DNA of 64,000 nt from Saprospira sp. CCB-QB6 (GCF_028464065.1 NZ_CP116808.1:1801001-1865000), one strand, 5' to 3'; counted from the stretch's first letter, positions 43,316 through 53,799 are shown. Made by a program: numbers and translations. The notes: generated from the sequence alone by a model not told the origin.

Positions 43316-46300
43316 CTAGAGTTTTTGAGCATCAAGTGCACGGTTGATAACAAAGCTTTTTACCACTTTCTCACCAACACCCTTCACTACAACATGGATG
43401 AGGTATACCCCACTACCTACAGGAACACCAGCTTGGTTCTTGAGGTCCCAGTTGAGAGAGGTAGTTACCTGAGTTTCAATATCACCACTACCAAAAGCAC
43501 CAACGCGAGCAATACCACTACGCACCTCTGCATTGTAGTCTTGAGCCACATTGTAATGACGAACTAGGCGTCCTTCAATAGAATAGATATTTACTTCGCA
43601 AGTAGCAGGCAGGTTCGTAATTTTCACTACGTTCTGAGTTTCTGTCTGCTCATATTCAGAGTAAGCATAATAAGGGTTAGGAACTACACCGATAAGATCT
43701 AGAGCACTTTCAGCTGTGGCTTTGTCTTCCTTAGTAGGAGCTAAGCCAGTGAGATCAAACTCATAAAGTGGATAACCTTGGTTATCATTAGTGGCAGCAT
43801 AGATTTCATATGGAGTAGATACACGCAACTTGAAAGTCACTTTAGAGGGTGGTACGTGCCCACCTATTTCAGCAACTCCAGCATTGTTAAGCATACTTGT
43901 TCCTGGAGCCATATACATGAATGTTCCCCAAACAAGGTGATCTCTTAATGCTTTGTAAGGTGTGGCAAAAACACCAACGCTTACTTGGTCTGCAATTACA
44001 GCTGCACACTCATCATAAGCAGTATTTGTTACATAAATAACATGCTGACCACCATTTACAGTAGACATAAATGTATTGGCTGCGCCAAATACAGGGAATC
44101 CACTGCTAGGTGCTACTTGTTGCAAGTCAGTCGGGTTGAATAGCATATCGTTACCTGTAGCAGCAGCTGGGAAAGTATTAGCATCGAAGAAAGAACCGTC
44201 ATAAAGAGAGTTTTCTCCAAAGTATACATTAAGACGCTCACCAGTTTCAACATCATAAGCAAAACCGGGGAACCAAGACATACCTGTACCAGCTTCTATC
44301 TGGCCTTCGATATTACGACTAGGCTCATTACGTTTCCAGTTCAATTGACCATAGTTACCAGGGATGCTAAGTCCAAGTGATTGGCTGTGATATATACTTG
44401 CAGACTCGACTACAATACAGCGGCTCCATTGACTCTTCTCTGGTGTAAGCACTACATTTACATTGCGAACATTGCTTAGTAACTGATCACGGTTTCCGGC
44501 TCTCCAAGTTTGGCAGAAAGTCAATGCATTTGAAGATAGAACAATTTGAGATGTAGAGAAGTAGTATTCATCTGTACGGAATACACAATCAGCTAGGCGA
44601 ACGGGGTGCCAGCCACCAGCCATCTCCGAGTAATCTTGATCAGGATCTAATGACTGATCATCTTGAGCATTTCCAGTTTTCAAGATATCATTGATACCAT
44701 TACCATCTTCAACGCCTTGGAACCAACCAGCATTGGTCTCATCTTCATAAACAGCAGCAGAGCCTACATATCCACTTACACCATTTGTACCAGGTGCAGG
44801 AATGTCTTCTACAAGCAAAGAGATACCCAAATCAGGAATATATTGCTCATAGTTAACGTCTAGAGGCTGATAAGATGACCATACCGATGAAGGATCATTA
44901 GCATCTTTAAGTAGCCAGAAGAGAGAATCTGACAAAGAGGTAACACCAGTAGGAGGCTGAGGAGTTACAACAATACTTCCATCAGCAGTAGTATCATAGC
45001 GGAAAGTATAATTTTCATCGCTAATGTATAGTTGAAACTGAGCAGCAGGAACACGCAAAGGATCAACAACTTTTACATTTACAGGGCCTTGACCTGCGGC
45101 ATAAGTTACACGACCGATACGTCCATTGTTCAATACATCAGCTTCTGCGGCAGCGGGGTCCTTAAAGTCAAGGAAGAGACCTCCTCCATTTCCTCTACCA
45201 TCTACACGAGTGATTTCTGGACCATCTCCATAAGAAGAATTCAAAACTACACCGTTGTATTCAGGGTCATTAGGGCGAGGTACTGCGGTATACACACGGA
45301 AGTTACGACGACCTTGTAGGTAAGGAAGGGCTTGTCCTGTGTTTAGAGTAGGATCATAAGCCTGATACTCATTATGTGCATAGGCAACTACACAGAAGTA
45401 ATAAGACTTATGGTTAATAAGCTTTGTAGTTCCTTCCGCAAATTCGTCTGTAGTAATGTTGAAGGTATGCTTAATTCCCTCATCAGCTCCATCTACCATA
45501 ATAGAAGGGATAAATGCTTGTACATCTGGATCGCTAAATGCACTCCAGTTTACAATCTTCCCGATAGAGTCACGAAGGTCCACCTGACGGATAAGACGTG
45601 CTTTTTCAGGATCATCCAATTCTGTTACAGAAATGTTCTCGTTAACTACCTGATATACTTTATAACCTTGGAAGGTATAAGTAGTATCAGCAGTATTGCG
45701 AAGAATAGCTGGAGACTCAGAGTAATTAAGTTCGTAGTTATTCTGAGCAGGAACATAGCTTAAGTTCAAAATCAATTCATTTTCGAGTTCCACGACATCC
45801 ATATAAGGTGCATCGGGACCATCAGTGATTTTGAAACAATCATCGAAAAGGTTTTGTGCCAAAACATCAGCCTCCACCAATTCAGTTAAAGCAGGACAAG
45901 GATAATCTGGAATTTCGGGAACCCAAACTACACCAGAAATCAATTCGTTTACTGCACCAGGAGCCAATAAGAAGGGACCAGAAGTGTGTAAGAAACGATA
46001 GTCATTACCTGTAATTCCTTCCTCACACATAGACCATACACCTGTTCCTGATTCGTTCGGGAAAGAATAAAACACATAGGGGAATTTATCAGCTGTAGCA
46101 CCATTATCTCCAGTTCCACCACGAGAGATAGGACGTCCATCTAACCAAAGACCATCCATAAGACGGTAATACTGAATAGCACTATTCGGGTTACCACGGA
46201 TAGCGTCATTGGTGTTTTCATAGTAAACAAATGAAGAAAGACCTAACTCAGTACCTGTAGAATCTAGAGGCCCACGGAAGTAATCTACTCCTAGAGCGGG

Positions 46301-47392
46301 TATTTGGGTAGAACCATAACCTACAGCGTCATTGCCACAAGTAGCGTCATCATCTGCATCTGCATTGTATACATAGCCCATACCCGTAATAGTATCTACA
46401 CCAATATAGTCATCATTATAACAACCCAAATCAGGATCAGACCAAAGTGAGAAATAGGTATCATTTAGGCTCAAGTTGTTTCTGTTAAGCAACTTGTAAC
46501 GATAGAAAGTCATGTTGTTAATGGCATCAGTAGTACGGTAGCCAAAGGCTAGACCATGTACTTCCATAAACATGGGTTGGCCATTTGTATTTGTATGGAT
46601 ATTACCATTATCATTATATACCCACCAATCCATTTGGTCAGCATATACGGGATTGAAATAATCCTTGGGACAGCCTACAACCTCAATTACGGGGTGGTCA
46701 CCATCATAGGGATTATAAATACCATCTTCCTTTCCTACAGGCTCAATAAAGGGAGCGAGTTCTTGATCGGGAAGATCAAATCCATAAATTTCTGCGAAAT
46801 AGGGGTTACCTCGACCGGGCCAGCCCAAGATATTTCGGGCGGGGCGGTTATCGATAGATTCATCGGGTTGGCCAGTAACGGCATCAGGCTCGAAATAGTC
46901 GGCACGGAGAGCGTCAATTTCAGAACCATAAACCTCGAAGAAGCGGTCCCATTTTTCACAATCTGTTTTTTCAATAGTACCCGTATTCACGTCTAGAGGA
47001 CCAGTCCAATAATCGTTACCCGTTTGGCGGTAAGTTTGGGCGGCGAGAATAAGGTTCCCCCCATCATCGAAAGCGCCTAGCCAGATACCACCAGCAAAGA
47101 GTGAAGATACTTCTGGTTGGCCAGAAGCTGGGTCTACATTCGGAACGATATAGCGAGCTCGGTCACCATCCCACCAGAGGTCACCACCTGTACGGAGGCG
47201 AGCGCGGACGTTGTTAATATCTAGATCGCGTTCTGAGCGAGCTTCGATACAAGCAGCACGATAACCGTTGTTATTGGTGCTATTGGAGCTATTGCTATTA
47301 CCTCCCACAAAATTCCGGTCTTCAATTGCCCAGATAGAGCTGGCAGTGAAGAGGAATAGCACGAGTGTGGAGAAGTTTTTCAATCTACTCAT
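43316..47392 (-). CDS. large secreted protein with type A sorting-like C-terminal domain
   Basis: The 1358-residue protein has a signal peptide (FSTLVLFLFTASSIWA). Its body is rich in aspartate, asparagine, tyrosine and glycine and has no catalytic motif I recognise. Phrases such as SSLFAGGIWLGAFDDGGNLILAAQTYRQTG and YRYKLLNRNNLSLNDTYFSLWSDPDLG belong to a large Bacteroidota surface-protein class. The C-terminal about 100 residues (NVVKITNLPATCEVNIYSIEGRLVRHY ... GVPVGSGVYLIHVVVKGVGEKVVKSFVINR) form a Por_Secre_tail-like type IX sorting domain. It is flanked in the same operon by a TonB receptor and a PorV-like protein. Confidence 0.85.
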   Translation of the reverse strand: MSRLKNFSTLVLFLFTASSIWAIEDRNFVGGNSNSSNSTNNNGYRAACIEARSERDLDINNVRARLRTGGDLWWDGDRARYIVPNVDPASGQPEVSSLFAGGIWLGAFDDGGNLILAAQTYRQTGNDYWTGPLDVNTGTIEKTDCEKWDRFFEVYGSEIDALRADYFEPDAVTGQPDESIDNRPARNILGWPGRGNPYFAEIYGFDLPDQELAPFIEPVGKEDGIYNPYDGDHPVIEVVGCPKDYFNPVYADQMDWWVYNDNGNIHTNTNGQPMFMEVHGLAFGYRTTDAINNMTFYRYKLLNRNNLSLNDTYFSLWSDPDLGCYNDDYIGVDTITGMGYVYNADADDDATCGNDAVGYGSTQIPALGVDYFRGPLDSTGTELGLSSFVYYENTNDAIRGNPNSAIQYYRLMDGLWLDGRPISRGGTGDNGATADKFPYVFYSFPNESGTGVWSMCEEGITGNDYRFLHTSGPFLLAPGAVNELISGVVWVPEIPDYPCPALTELVEADVLAQNLFDDCFKITDGPDAPYMDVVELENELILNLSYVPAQNNYELNYSESPAILRNTADTTYTFQGYKVYQVVNENISVTELDDPEKARLIRQVDLRDSIGKIVNWSAFSDPDVQAFIPSIMVDGADEGIKHTFNITTDEFAEGTTKLINHKSYYFCVVAYAHNEYQAYDPTLNTGQALPYLQGRRNFRVYTAVPRPNDPEYNGVVLNSSYGDGPEITRVDGRGNGGGLFLDFKDPAAAEADVLNNGRIGRVTYAAGQGPVNVKVVDPLRVPAAQFQLYISDENYTFRYDTTADGSIVVTPQPPTGVTSLSDSLFWLLKDANDPSSVWSSYQPLDVNYEQYIPDLGISLLVEDIPAPGTNGVSGYVGSAAVYEDETNAGWFQGVEDGNGINDILKTGNAQDDQSLDPDQDYSEMAGGWHPVRLADCVFRTDEYYFSTSQIVLSSNALTFCQTWRAGNRDQLLSNVRNVNVVLTPEKSQWSRCIVVESASIYHSQSLGLSIPGNYGQLNWKRNEPSRNIEGQIEAGTGMSWFPGFAYDVETGERLNVYFGENSLYDGSFFDANTFPAAATGNDMLFNPTDLQQVAPSSGFPVFGAANTFMSTVNGGQHVIYVTNTAYDECAAVIADQVSVGVFATPYKALRDHLVWGTFMYMAPGTSMLNNAGVAEIGGHVPPSKVTFKLRVSTPYEIYAATNDNQGYPLYEFDLTGLAPTKEDKATAESALDLIGVVPNPYYAYSEYEQTETQNVVKITNLPATCEVNIYSIEGRLVRHYNVAQDYNAEVRSGIARVGAFGSGDIETQVTTSLNWDLKNQAGVPVGSGVYLIHVVVKGVGEKVVKSFVINRALDAQKL

Positions 47393-47479
47393 GTTTGCAA
47401 TTATTTTAATAAAAATGATTCATTTTAGACAGAAAGCCAAGCTTGAGGTTTGTGTTGAAATTGGGCTCTAGGCAAAAAT

Positions 47480-47594
47480 GGCCTAGCGATGTGTAGGGGG
47501 GCGGCTTAGCCGCAGACCGAGCTGCCTTTGGCAGCGAAGGGCCGAGCGAACAGCGAGCCCCGAAACGTAGCGCCCGCCGAAGGCGGGAGGCCCC
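47480..47594 (-). repeat. GC-rich intergenic hairpin element, type A
   Basis: On the minus strand the head hairpin is CCCGCC-TTC-GGCGGG, the middle arm GCTGCC-AAA-GGCAGC, the distal arm GCGGC-TAA-GCCGC and the tail CATCGCTAGGCC. It lies within the TonB receptor operon, between the first two genes and in sense orientation. Confidence 0.9.
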
Positions 47595-47638
47595 AAATCA
47601 GAACAAACCTCAATATTGGCAAAAACTAAGAGTTGGTT

Positions 47639-50600
47639 TTAGAAGCTAAAGCGAGCCCCCAAGAAAATCCGACGAGGACGTGAGATATTGAAGGGGTCAC
47701 GCATACGAAGGTTGTACAACAACTGATAAACCTGAGCGCGTGAAGCAAGTAGGCCTAGACCTGGGCTTTCGTCAATAGTCAAGAAACCATCTTCGGTAGC
47801 GCTACCCGTTACAGGGTATACATCAAGTATGTTCTGTGTGTTGAACAAGTTTTGTACACGTACGTAAACGTTTGCATAAATAGGGTTATCGCTATTTTTG
47901 CCAATCACGATATCGCGATCGAAGCGAAGGTCTACGCGGAAATTCCAAGGCATACGAGCACCATTCACGCTTCCATCTGTTTGCGCATTTGTAAAGCTAG
48001 TTCCGATACCACCAGGGACGAGTTTGCGTGTGTAAGGTGTACCAGAGCTAAAGTTGAATGAAAGGTTCGCACCTGTATTTTCGAAGAGATCAAACTTGCC
48101 AATTTTTGGACCGTCATATTTCTTGCCTTCACCGTAGCGGTAATCAAATAGGAAGAAGAAGGTATGACGTTGGTCAAAGTCAAGTGGGAAGATATACTTG
48201 AGTTCTTCTGCAGCTACAGCCAATGAAGAGGTTGGGCTAGAGCCTGTACCTTCTGCAAACTGTAGGGTATAGTTGGCCAAGAAACGGAAGTTCTTAACAC
48301 GGCGCATATCGTACTCTACCTTAAGTGATTTTACAGTAGAGAAGTCATCATTACCAAAAGAAGTATAGGTAATGGGGTAAGCCATGATGTACTGACGAGC
48401 TTGAATTAGGTCACGCTCTTCACGATAAAGCAAAGAGAATTTCACCTTAGAATTGTCAGACACCTTTTGTTGGTAACCTACTTCGTAGTTAATGGTTTTT
48501 TGTGAGCGAAGATTGGGGTTTGACATCAAATCCTTGTTCTCACGGAAGTTGAAGTAAGTAAGTGCAGTAGCCAAAGTAGCCTCTGGTGGACGCATTGCCA
48601 AGATATCGTAGTTGGCATAGAAGTTTGCATAGTCACCAATAGGAAAAGAGAAAGAGATACGAGGCATGATCACCAAACTAGGATCATAGTCGCTAAAAGA
48701 CTGACTAGGATCATACTCTTCCCCTTGAGGGTCAATCTGTGCCGTATTGAATCCACGTAGAGCAGGTACAATAGTACTTCCTAGCTGAGTAGGAGTAGTT
48801 ACAGGATTACCACTAGCATCATACCACTGCTCACCATCACGATAACCAACAACAGATGCATCAGGACTATTCTGATTTACATAGACGGCAAAGTCGTCAC
48901 CAATGTTGGAAGGATGCGCAAAACCAGTTTGTTGACCAGCAGTATAACCTGAATTTGAGTTGGTAAACTCAGATGCCGTATAATATCCAGTTACAGAGTA
49001 GGGATCATTCAACACTTTTGTATTGGCATCATAGCTATCAAAGCGTACACCGACACGGAAGATGATATCATTATACTTGAACTTATCCTGAATATATCCA
49101 GCTGCATAAATAGGAGCAAAAGGAGCTACAGGACGAGTTTTGCGACCATTAGCATCTTCCGCAGTAAAGAAGTCATCAAAGGTAGTACTTGTTCCCAAAG
49201 AATTACCTAGGTAATCATATCCATAGTAACTAACCAACTGTTGGCTACCCAAAATAAGTGTGGTTGGTTCAAACCAAGCCAAATCCATATCACTGGGGTC
49301 CATTTCATGAACATTAACCCAATCCTCAGGATTCTTACCCATAAAGCTACGGATGTTCTCTCCGAAAGCACTCATAGATACTGGCTCATCATTCTCATCC
49401 GCACGAATGAGTGAGTTATTTTGAATGTAGTAACGCTGTGTAGAAGGATCAAAGAACTCTACAGGGTTTCCATTAGCATCCAACACAGGATTACTAGCAT
49501 CAGCAGCATTAGAAATATGCGAGTTGGCCGACTGATCAGCCAAGGTCCACAAACTAAATGGAGACATGCTGTAAGAACGGAATATCCGCTGCTCATAGAC
49601 CAAACCAGCTTGAAGAGAGTGACGAATTTTTCCGCCATTGGTTACCAAATCAAAGTTGGTCTTGAAGTTAGCACGCATCTGACTAGATTGGCTTTTGCCT
49701 ACACCATTGCCAGTAGAATATGCATTGTTAAATAGACTATATATAGTAGAGTTAGAAGAAGTGAAACGTCCATTGATCACCTGCATCTGCTCCATATCTG
49801 TAATCGCATCAAAGTCTACTACTTTGTTGTAACGAGACAAGCCATCATCATAACCAAACTGACCCGCATCAGTATAACCATCAAATGTTACTTGGTTAAA
49901 AGCATGTCCCTGTACTTCTTCTGTACCCAAAGTATCACCAGCAGAGTTGATGATGTAGTTTGTATCTACAACACCAATTACAGGCGTAAGACTACGACGA
50001 ATCTGCCCTACATACCCATATTCCCAATAACGATCCTCAAAACGAGAGTCATAATTAGAACTATTACTTTGTGTGTAATCTAGCTGAACCTCATAGCTGA
50101 AGTTCTGGAATACAGGCTCTACAGCAGTAGAATCTGCATCAGCTCCCGCTTTGTAAATTGTACTAGAAATAGTATGACGAGCACGACCGTAAACACGGAA
50201 TACACTGCTCTTTACATAAGGATTGAAATCAGAGTTTAACAAACGATTCAATGTAGAAGGTGAATACCCCCAGTTGAATGAACCCTGACCACCAGCAACC
50301 AAATAAAGATCATTGCTAGGCTTGTAATCAATCTTAGCCGTCAACAAACCAACAGAGTTACGTCCATTAGGTCGTACATCTACCTCTACAAGATCGGCCT
50401 CTGTAATTGTTTCTGCATTAGGCACAATTGCACCATCTACAAGCAATAAAGGATCATTCAAAATGCTACTGAGCTTCTCATCCGTTAAACGGAAAGATCC
50501 CAACGCAGACGGACGAGAATCCAAGTTTGTCGCATAACGACCCGCTACGCGATAACCCAAAATAGCCTTGCGCTGAGGCTTGCCATCCTTTTTCAAAGTA

Positions 50601-51427
50601 TCTCCACTAGGACTCAACTTTACCTCTGTCATCAATGGTCCACCCAAACTAAAATCAATAGTTGTCGCACCAAAAGCATCCAAAAACTGCGAAGTCTCTA
50701 CCTGAATTCCTCCAGACATCTGCGCAGATGGTCCCTTTGTAATAATGTTGGTAATCGCTCCAGTCGCATCACCAAACTCAGCAGGTACACCAGATGTAAT
50801 TACCTGCACCTGGTCAATCTCCGTTTCAGGAATAGATGCACCGCCAATAACACGTACACCATCCACATAAACATCATTCCCAGAACTACGAGCACCATTC
50901 GAGTGGAGCTCCTCCCCCTCGTCTTTCTGGTTTACACCAGCCGTAGTGGCCGCAATACTAGAAATGTTACGAGTAGCCAAACGCTCAATATCTTCTGAAC
51001 CCAAGGTCTGACCACCTGTAGTATTATCCGTCTCAATCAAAGGAATGCGATAACCTCGAACAACTACAGTCTCTTCTGCAATCGAATCTAAATTCGCTAC
51101 CAAATCATCATCCAAATAATCTACATTTAATTCTACCGTCTGGCCAATTTTTACAATTACGCCCTCGGTTTTTAGCGTCGGATAACCCACATAGGTCACC
51201 ACTAGGTCATAGGTTCCTGCCTCAATTTGAGCAAAATTGTAAAGGCCGTCGAAGTTGGTAGATGTTCCCCGAATCAATGCGTCTTCTTTATACAAAGCCA
51301 CATTCGCAAACGCTAGGGGTTCCCCGTTCTCGTCCTTTACTTTACCCTGCAGGTCTCCCGTGGTCTGGCCAAAAGCCACCACCGAGCCCACTGACAGGAG
51401 CAAGAGTAAAAGCATGTAACGAATCAT
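47639..51427 (-). CDS. TonB-dependent outer-membrane receptor with CarboxypepD_reg-like domain
   Basis: The protein is 1262 residues from the ATG at 51427 (MIRYMLLLLLLSVGSVVAFGQ); a GTG six bases earlier is less likely. After the signal peptide comes a carboxypeptidase-regulatory-like domain (GDLQGKVKDENGEPLAFANVALYKED). The plug follows (VVVRGYRIPLIETDNTTGGQTLGSEDIERLATRNISSIAATTAGV, VDGVRVIGGASIPETEIDQVQVITSGVPAEFGDATGAI), then a long barrel ending RRIFLGARFSF. The substrate is unknown. No SusD partner is present; instead a sorting-domain protein and a PorV-like protein follow, so the role may be tied to surface display rather than glycan uptake. Confidence 0.92.
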   Translation of the reverse strand: MIRYMLLLLLLSVGSVVAFGQTTGDLQGKVKDENGEPLAFANVALYKEDALIRGTSTNFDGLYNFAQIEAGTYDLVVTYVGYPTLKTEGVIVKIGQTVELNVDYLDDDLVANLDSIAEETVVVRGYRIPLIETDNTTGGQTLGSEDIERLATRNISSIAATTAGVNQKDEGEELHSNGARSSGNDVYVDGVRVIGGASIPETEIDQVQVITSGVPAEFGDATGAITNIITKGPSAQMSGGIQVETSQFLDAFGATTIDFSLGGPLMTEVKLSPSGDTLKKDGKPQRKAILGYRVAGRYATNLDSRPSALGSFRLTDEKLSSILNDPLLLVDGAIVPNAETITEADLVEVDVRPNGRNSVGLLTAKIDYKPSNDLYLVAGGQGSFNWGYSPSTLNRLLNSDFNPYVKSSVFRVYGRARHTISSTIYKAGADADSTAVEPVFQNFSYEVQLDYTQSNSSNYDSRFEDRYWEYGYVGQIRRSLTPVIGVVDTNYIINSAGDTLGTEEVQGHAFNQVTFDGYTDAGQFGYDDGLSRYNKVVDFDAITDMEQMQVINGRFTSSNSTIYSLFNNAYSTGNGVGKSQSSQMRANFKTNFDLVTNGGKIRHSLQAGLVYEQRIFRSYSMSPFSLWTLADQSANSHISNAADASNPVLDANGNPVEFFDPSTQRYYIQNNSLIRADENDEPVSMSAFGENIRSFMGKNPEDWVNVHEMDPSDMDLAWFEPTTLILGSQQLVSYYGYDYLGNSLGTSTTFDDFFTAEDANGRKTRPVAPFAPIYAAGYIQDKFKYNDIIFRVGVRFDSYDANTKVLNDPYSVTGYYTASEFTNSNSGYTAGQQTGFAHPSNIGDDFAVYVNQNSPDASVVGYRDGEQWYDASGNPVTTPTQLGSTIVPALRGFNTAQIDPQGEEYDPSQSFSDYDPSLVIMPRISFSFPIGDYANFYANYDILAMRPPEATLATALTYFNFRENKDLMSNPNLRSQKTINYEVGYQQKVSDNSKVKFSLLYREERDLIQARQYIMAYPITYTSFGNDDFSTVKSLKVEYDMRRVKNFRFLANYTLQFAEGTGSSPTSSLAVAAEELKYIFPLDFDQRHTFFFLFDYRYGEGKKYDGPKIGKFDLFENTGANLSFNFSSGTPYTRKLVPGGIGTSFTNAQTDGSVNGARMPWNFRVDLRFDRDIVIGKNSDNPIYANVYVRVQNLFNTQNILDVYPVTGSATEDGFLTIDESPGLGLLASRAQVYQLLYNLRMRDPFNISRPRRIFLGARFSF

Positions 51428-51501
51428 AAGCACATAAACTTTAAAAGTGTTTGTAATGAATGTCTAAAAAATTTTCGGCTGAAGCCCTTAGGCTAGCATG
51501 C

Positions 51502-51509
51502 CAAAGTTA
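51502..51509 (-). promoter_or_regulatory. candidate -7 box for the TonB receptor operon
   Basis: On the minus strand TAACTTTG fits TAnnTTTG, 74 bases before the receptor start codon. No TTG is seen at the expected -33 distance, so confidence is low. Confidence 0.3.
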
Positions 51510-51617
51510 ATAAATTATTTCCCTTGTTAAGAAAGAGTTACAATTTTCCAGTCTTTTATTGGCCCTTTAAAGGCCCTTCTCCAAAAAAAATCAATTTTTT
51601 TACTATTCTTTTCTTGT

Positions 51618-51736
51618 GGGGCCTCCGCTGCGCTACGCTTGCGGCGCTACGTTTCGGGGCTCGCTATTCGCTCGGCCCTTCGGCAGCTTCGCCGCCTCGG
51701 TCTGGCCTAAAGGCCACCCCTACACATCGCTAGGCC
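51618..51736 (+). repeat. GC-rich intergenic hairpin element, type A
   Basis: The head hairpin is GCG-CTA-CGC (against GGC-TTC-GCC elsewhere, a compensatory change). The middle arm is an imperfect GGCAGC-TTC-GCCGCC, the distal arm GGCC-TAAA-GGCC and the tail CATCGCTAGGCC. Termini pair GGCCT/AGGCC. Confidence 0.9.
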
Positions 51737-51824
51737 GTTTGGCCTCCGGCCAAGGGCCGCTTCACTCCCCTCTAAAACCAAAATCGGCGCAGTCCTTGCA
51801 CTGTAATTGGGTTTTGCCCAGCTC

Positions 51825-52769
51825 CTAAATTCGAGCTGCTTTTGATAAGATGCGCATTAAGAGCAATTTGGCTAGTCGCTCCTTAGATTCTTTTGTCCAT
51901 CCCGCTACATGCGGACTCAAAACAACCTGCGACATCCCCCCCAAACGACTATACAATTCCCGCTCTTCATTAGTATATAAAGCCGTTTTCTCTTGCTCAA
52001 ATACATCTAAGGCCGCCGCCGAAATAATTCCCGACTCTAAAGCCCCTACTAACGCCTTTATCGGTATGATCTTCCCCCTAGAACTATTTAATAGGACCAA
52101 CGGACGCCCTCCCCGCAATTCTGCTAACCACTGCCAAAATGCCGCATCCATCCAACCTATCGTCTCTGCCGTAGCCGGCAAATGTAAACTCAATATGTCT
52201 ACCTCCGCCAATAACTCCTCTAATTCCGTCTCCCCAGGATAAGCCCTCTGGTATTTATCATAAACTAAACACCCTAGCTCAAAACCAGCCAAACGCCGCC
52301 AAAACGCCCGCCCAGTATAACCAAATCCCAATATCCCCAACTTCTTGCCCTTGAGCTCCCAACCTCTAGCCGCCTCCCGATCCCAAGCCATATTCCGCAC
52401 TTGCCAATCCCCCAACCGAAGCCGATGGGCTAACATTAACAACATCCCCAAAGTGTGCTCAGCTACCGCATCACAATTGCCATCCGGCGCCCTATGCACC
52501 AAGATGCCCCGACGATCAGCCTCCTCCAAATCGATAATCTCTAATCCAGAACCCAAACGCGCTATAAATTCTAAGTTGGGCCCAGCCGCCAAAAAAGCCG
52601 CATCAGCAATGATTTTACTATTGATGACCAAACCCACATAAGGCGCCAAAATCTGCCGCACTTCCGACAAACTGGCCTTGGGCCGATAATCACAAGCATA
52701 TCCAGCTGCTGTTAACCCCTCTATCAATAAGGAATCTACCGCATCCGTGATGAGTACTCTCTTTTGCAT
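51825..52769 (-). CDS. D-isomer-specific 2-hydroxyacid dehydrogenase
   Basis: The protein is 314 residues from the ATG at 52769 (MQKRVLITDAVDSLLIEGL); the 44-codon upstream extension is cysteine- and phenylalanine-rich and rejected. The NAD motif is KLGILGFGYTGRAFWRRL, with the catalytic arginine in LNSSRGKIIPIKALVGAL, the glutamate region in ALDVFEQEKT and the histidine in LSPHVAGWT. The closest family is phosphoglycerate dehydrogenase-like (SerA), but the regulatory ACT domain is absent, so serine synthesis is only one possibility. It lies close behind rsmA on the same strand. Confidence 0.85.
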   Translation of the reverse strand: MQKRVLITDAVDSLLIEGLTAAGYACDYRPKASLSEVRQILAPYVGLVINSKIIADAAFLAAGPNLEFIARLGSGLEIIDLEEADRRGILVHRAPDGNCDAVAEHTLGMLLMLAHRLRLGDWQVRNMAWDREAARGWELKGKKLGILGFGYTGRAFWRRLAGFELGCLVYDKYQRAYPGETELEELLAEVDILSLHLPATAETIGWMDAAFWQWLAELRGGRPLVLLNSSRGKIIPIKALVGALESGIISAAALDVFEQEKTALYTNEERELYSRLGGMSQVVLSPHVAGWTKESKERLAKLLLMRILSKAARI

Positions 52770-52910
52770 ATTGGACGTTTTGGCGCCCAAGATACAGTCT
52801 TTTCCGCTTTTTGCTAAAAGTTGTTTGGAAAAGGTCCAGATAAGGACACACAAAAATAGCCTGTCTGCCAAGCATTGGCAAAAGGCATAAAAAAGCAGCA
52901 AGGCAGCTCA

Positions 52911-53705
52911 CTAGCTACGATGCTTGTCCACAATGTTCGTCAAGGAAATAAAATCTTCAAGGCTCAGCTGCTCGGGCCGCTGCTGAAAAAACGCATCCTC
53001 AAATAAAACCTCCTTAGGTAGGAAAGGCTTCATCGTATTGCGCAACATTTTGCGGCGCTGGCCAAAACTAGCACGGACTAAGGTTCGGAAAAGTCGCGTG
53101 TCACAACCTAAATCTAAGTAATTCTCTCGCCTTTTCAAAGCAATGACGCCAGAAAATACTTTGGGCGGGGGATTAAAACTGCCCGGCTTGACCGTAAACA
53201 AATAATCTACCTCATAAAAAGCCTGCACCACCACCGATAAGGCCCCATATATTTTAGAACCCGGCTTGGCCGCCGCTCTTTCCGCCAACTCCCGCTGAAA
53301 CATCCCCACAACCTCCGGCACTAAGGCCACATTGTCTACGGCCTTAATCAATATCTGCGATGAAATATTATACGGAAAGTTGCCAATCAAACGAAAAGGC
53401 CGCCCATCAAATACAGTGGTAAAGTCTAATTTCAAAAAGTCTTCTGCAAAAACTGGCAACTGAGGATAATGCTGGGCCAAATAACTCACCATGTCATTAT
53501 CCGCCTCTACCGCTTTTAAATCCCAGTCTTCTTGCAAAAGATATTGCGTGAGCATACCCATCCCTGGCCCTACTTCTAATACCTCTTTAGGCCCCTCGAC
53601 TATCAAACTCTTGGCGATCCGCTCCGCAATAGGCCCCTCCTTCAAAAAGTGCTGGCCAAATGATTTTTTTGCTTTCAACTGTTTTCCTGTATTTGTGAAG
53701 CCCAA
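52911..53705 (-). CDS. rsmA: 16S rRNA (adenine1518-N6/adenine1519-N6) dimethyltransferase
   Basis: The 264-residue KsgA/RsmA enzyme dimethylates two adjacent adenines of helix 45. Motifs are KSFGQHFLKEGPIAERI, the SAM site EVLEVGPGMGMLTQYLL, RLIGNFPYNISSQI (the NxPY catalytic motif) and a C-terminal helical domain (ASFGQRRKMLRNTMKPFL). No ATG is available near the conserved N-terminus; the frame appears to start at TTG (53705). Confidence 0.94.
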   Translation of the reverse strand: MGFTNTGKQLKAKKSFGQHFLKEGPIAERIAKSLIVEGPKEVLEVGPGMGMLTQYLLQEDWDLKAVEADNDMVSYLAQHYPQLPVFAEDFLKLDFTTVFDGRPFRLIGNFPYNISSQILIKAVDNVALVPEVVGMFQRELAERAAAKPGSKIYGALSVVVQAFYEVDYLFTVKPGSFNPPPKVFSGVIALKRRENYLDLGCDTRLFRTLVRASFGQRRKMLRNTMKPFLPKEVLFEDAFFQQRPEQLSLEDFISLTNIVDKHRS

Positions 53706-53744
53706 AATTACGCTTTTATCTCGGATACACCAAATTAGAGCACT

Positions 53745-53786
53745 AGACCGAAGCAGTTCACCTCCAGACCGAACTAGTTCACCTCC
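53745..53786. repeat. 21-bp tandem repeat
   Basis: Two tandem copies of a 21-base unit (AGACCGAAGCAGTTCACCTCC and AGACCGAACTAGTTCACCTCC), followed by the first bases of a third. It lies just upstream of rsmA. Confidence 0.75.
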
Positions 53787-53799
53787 AGACTAAACTTTT

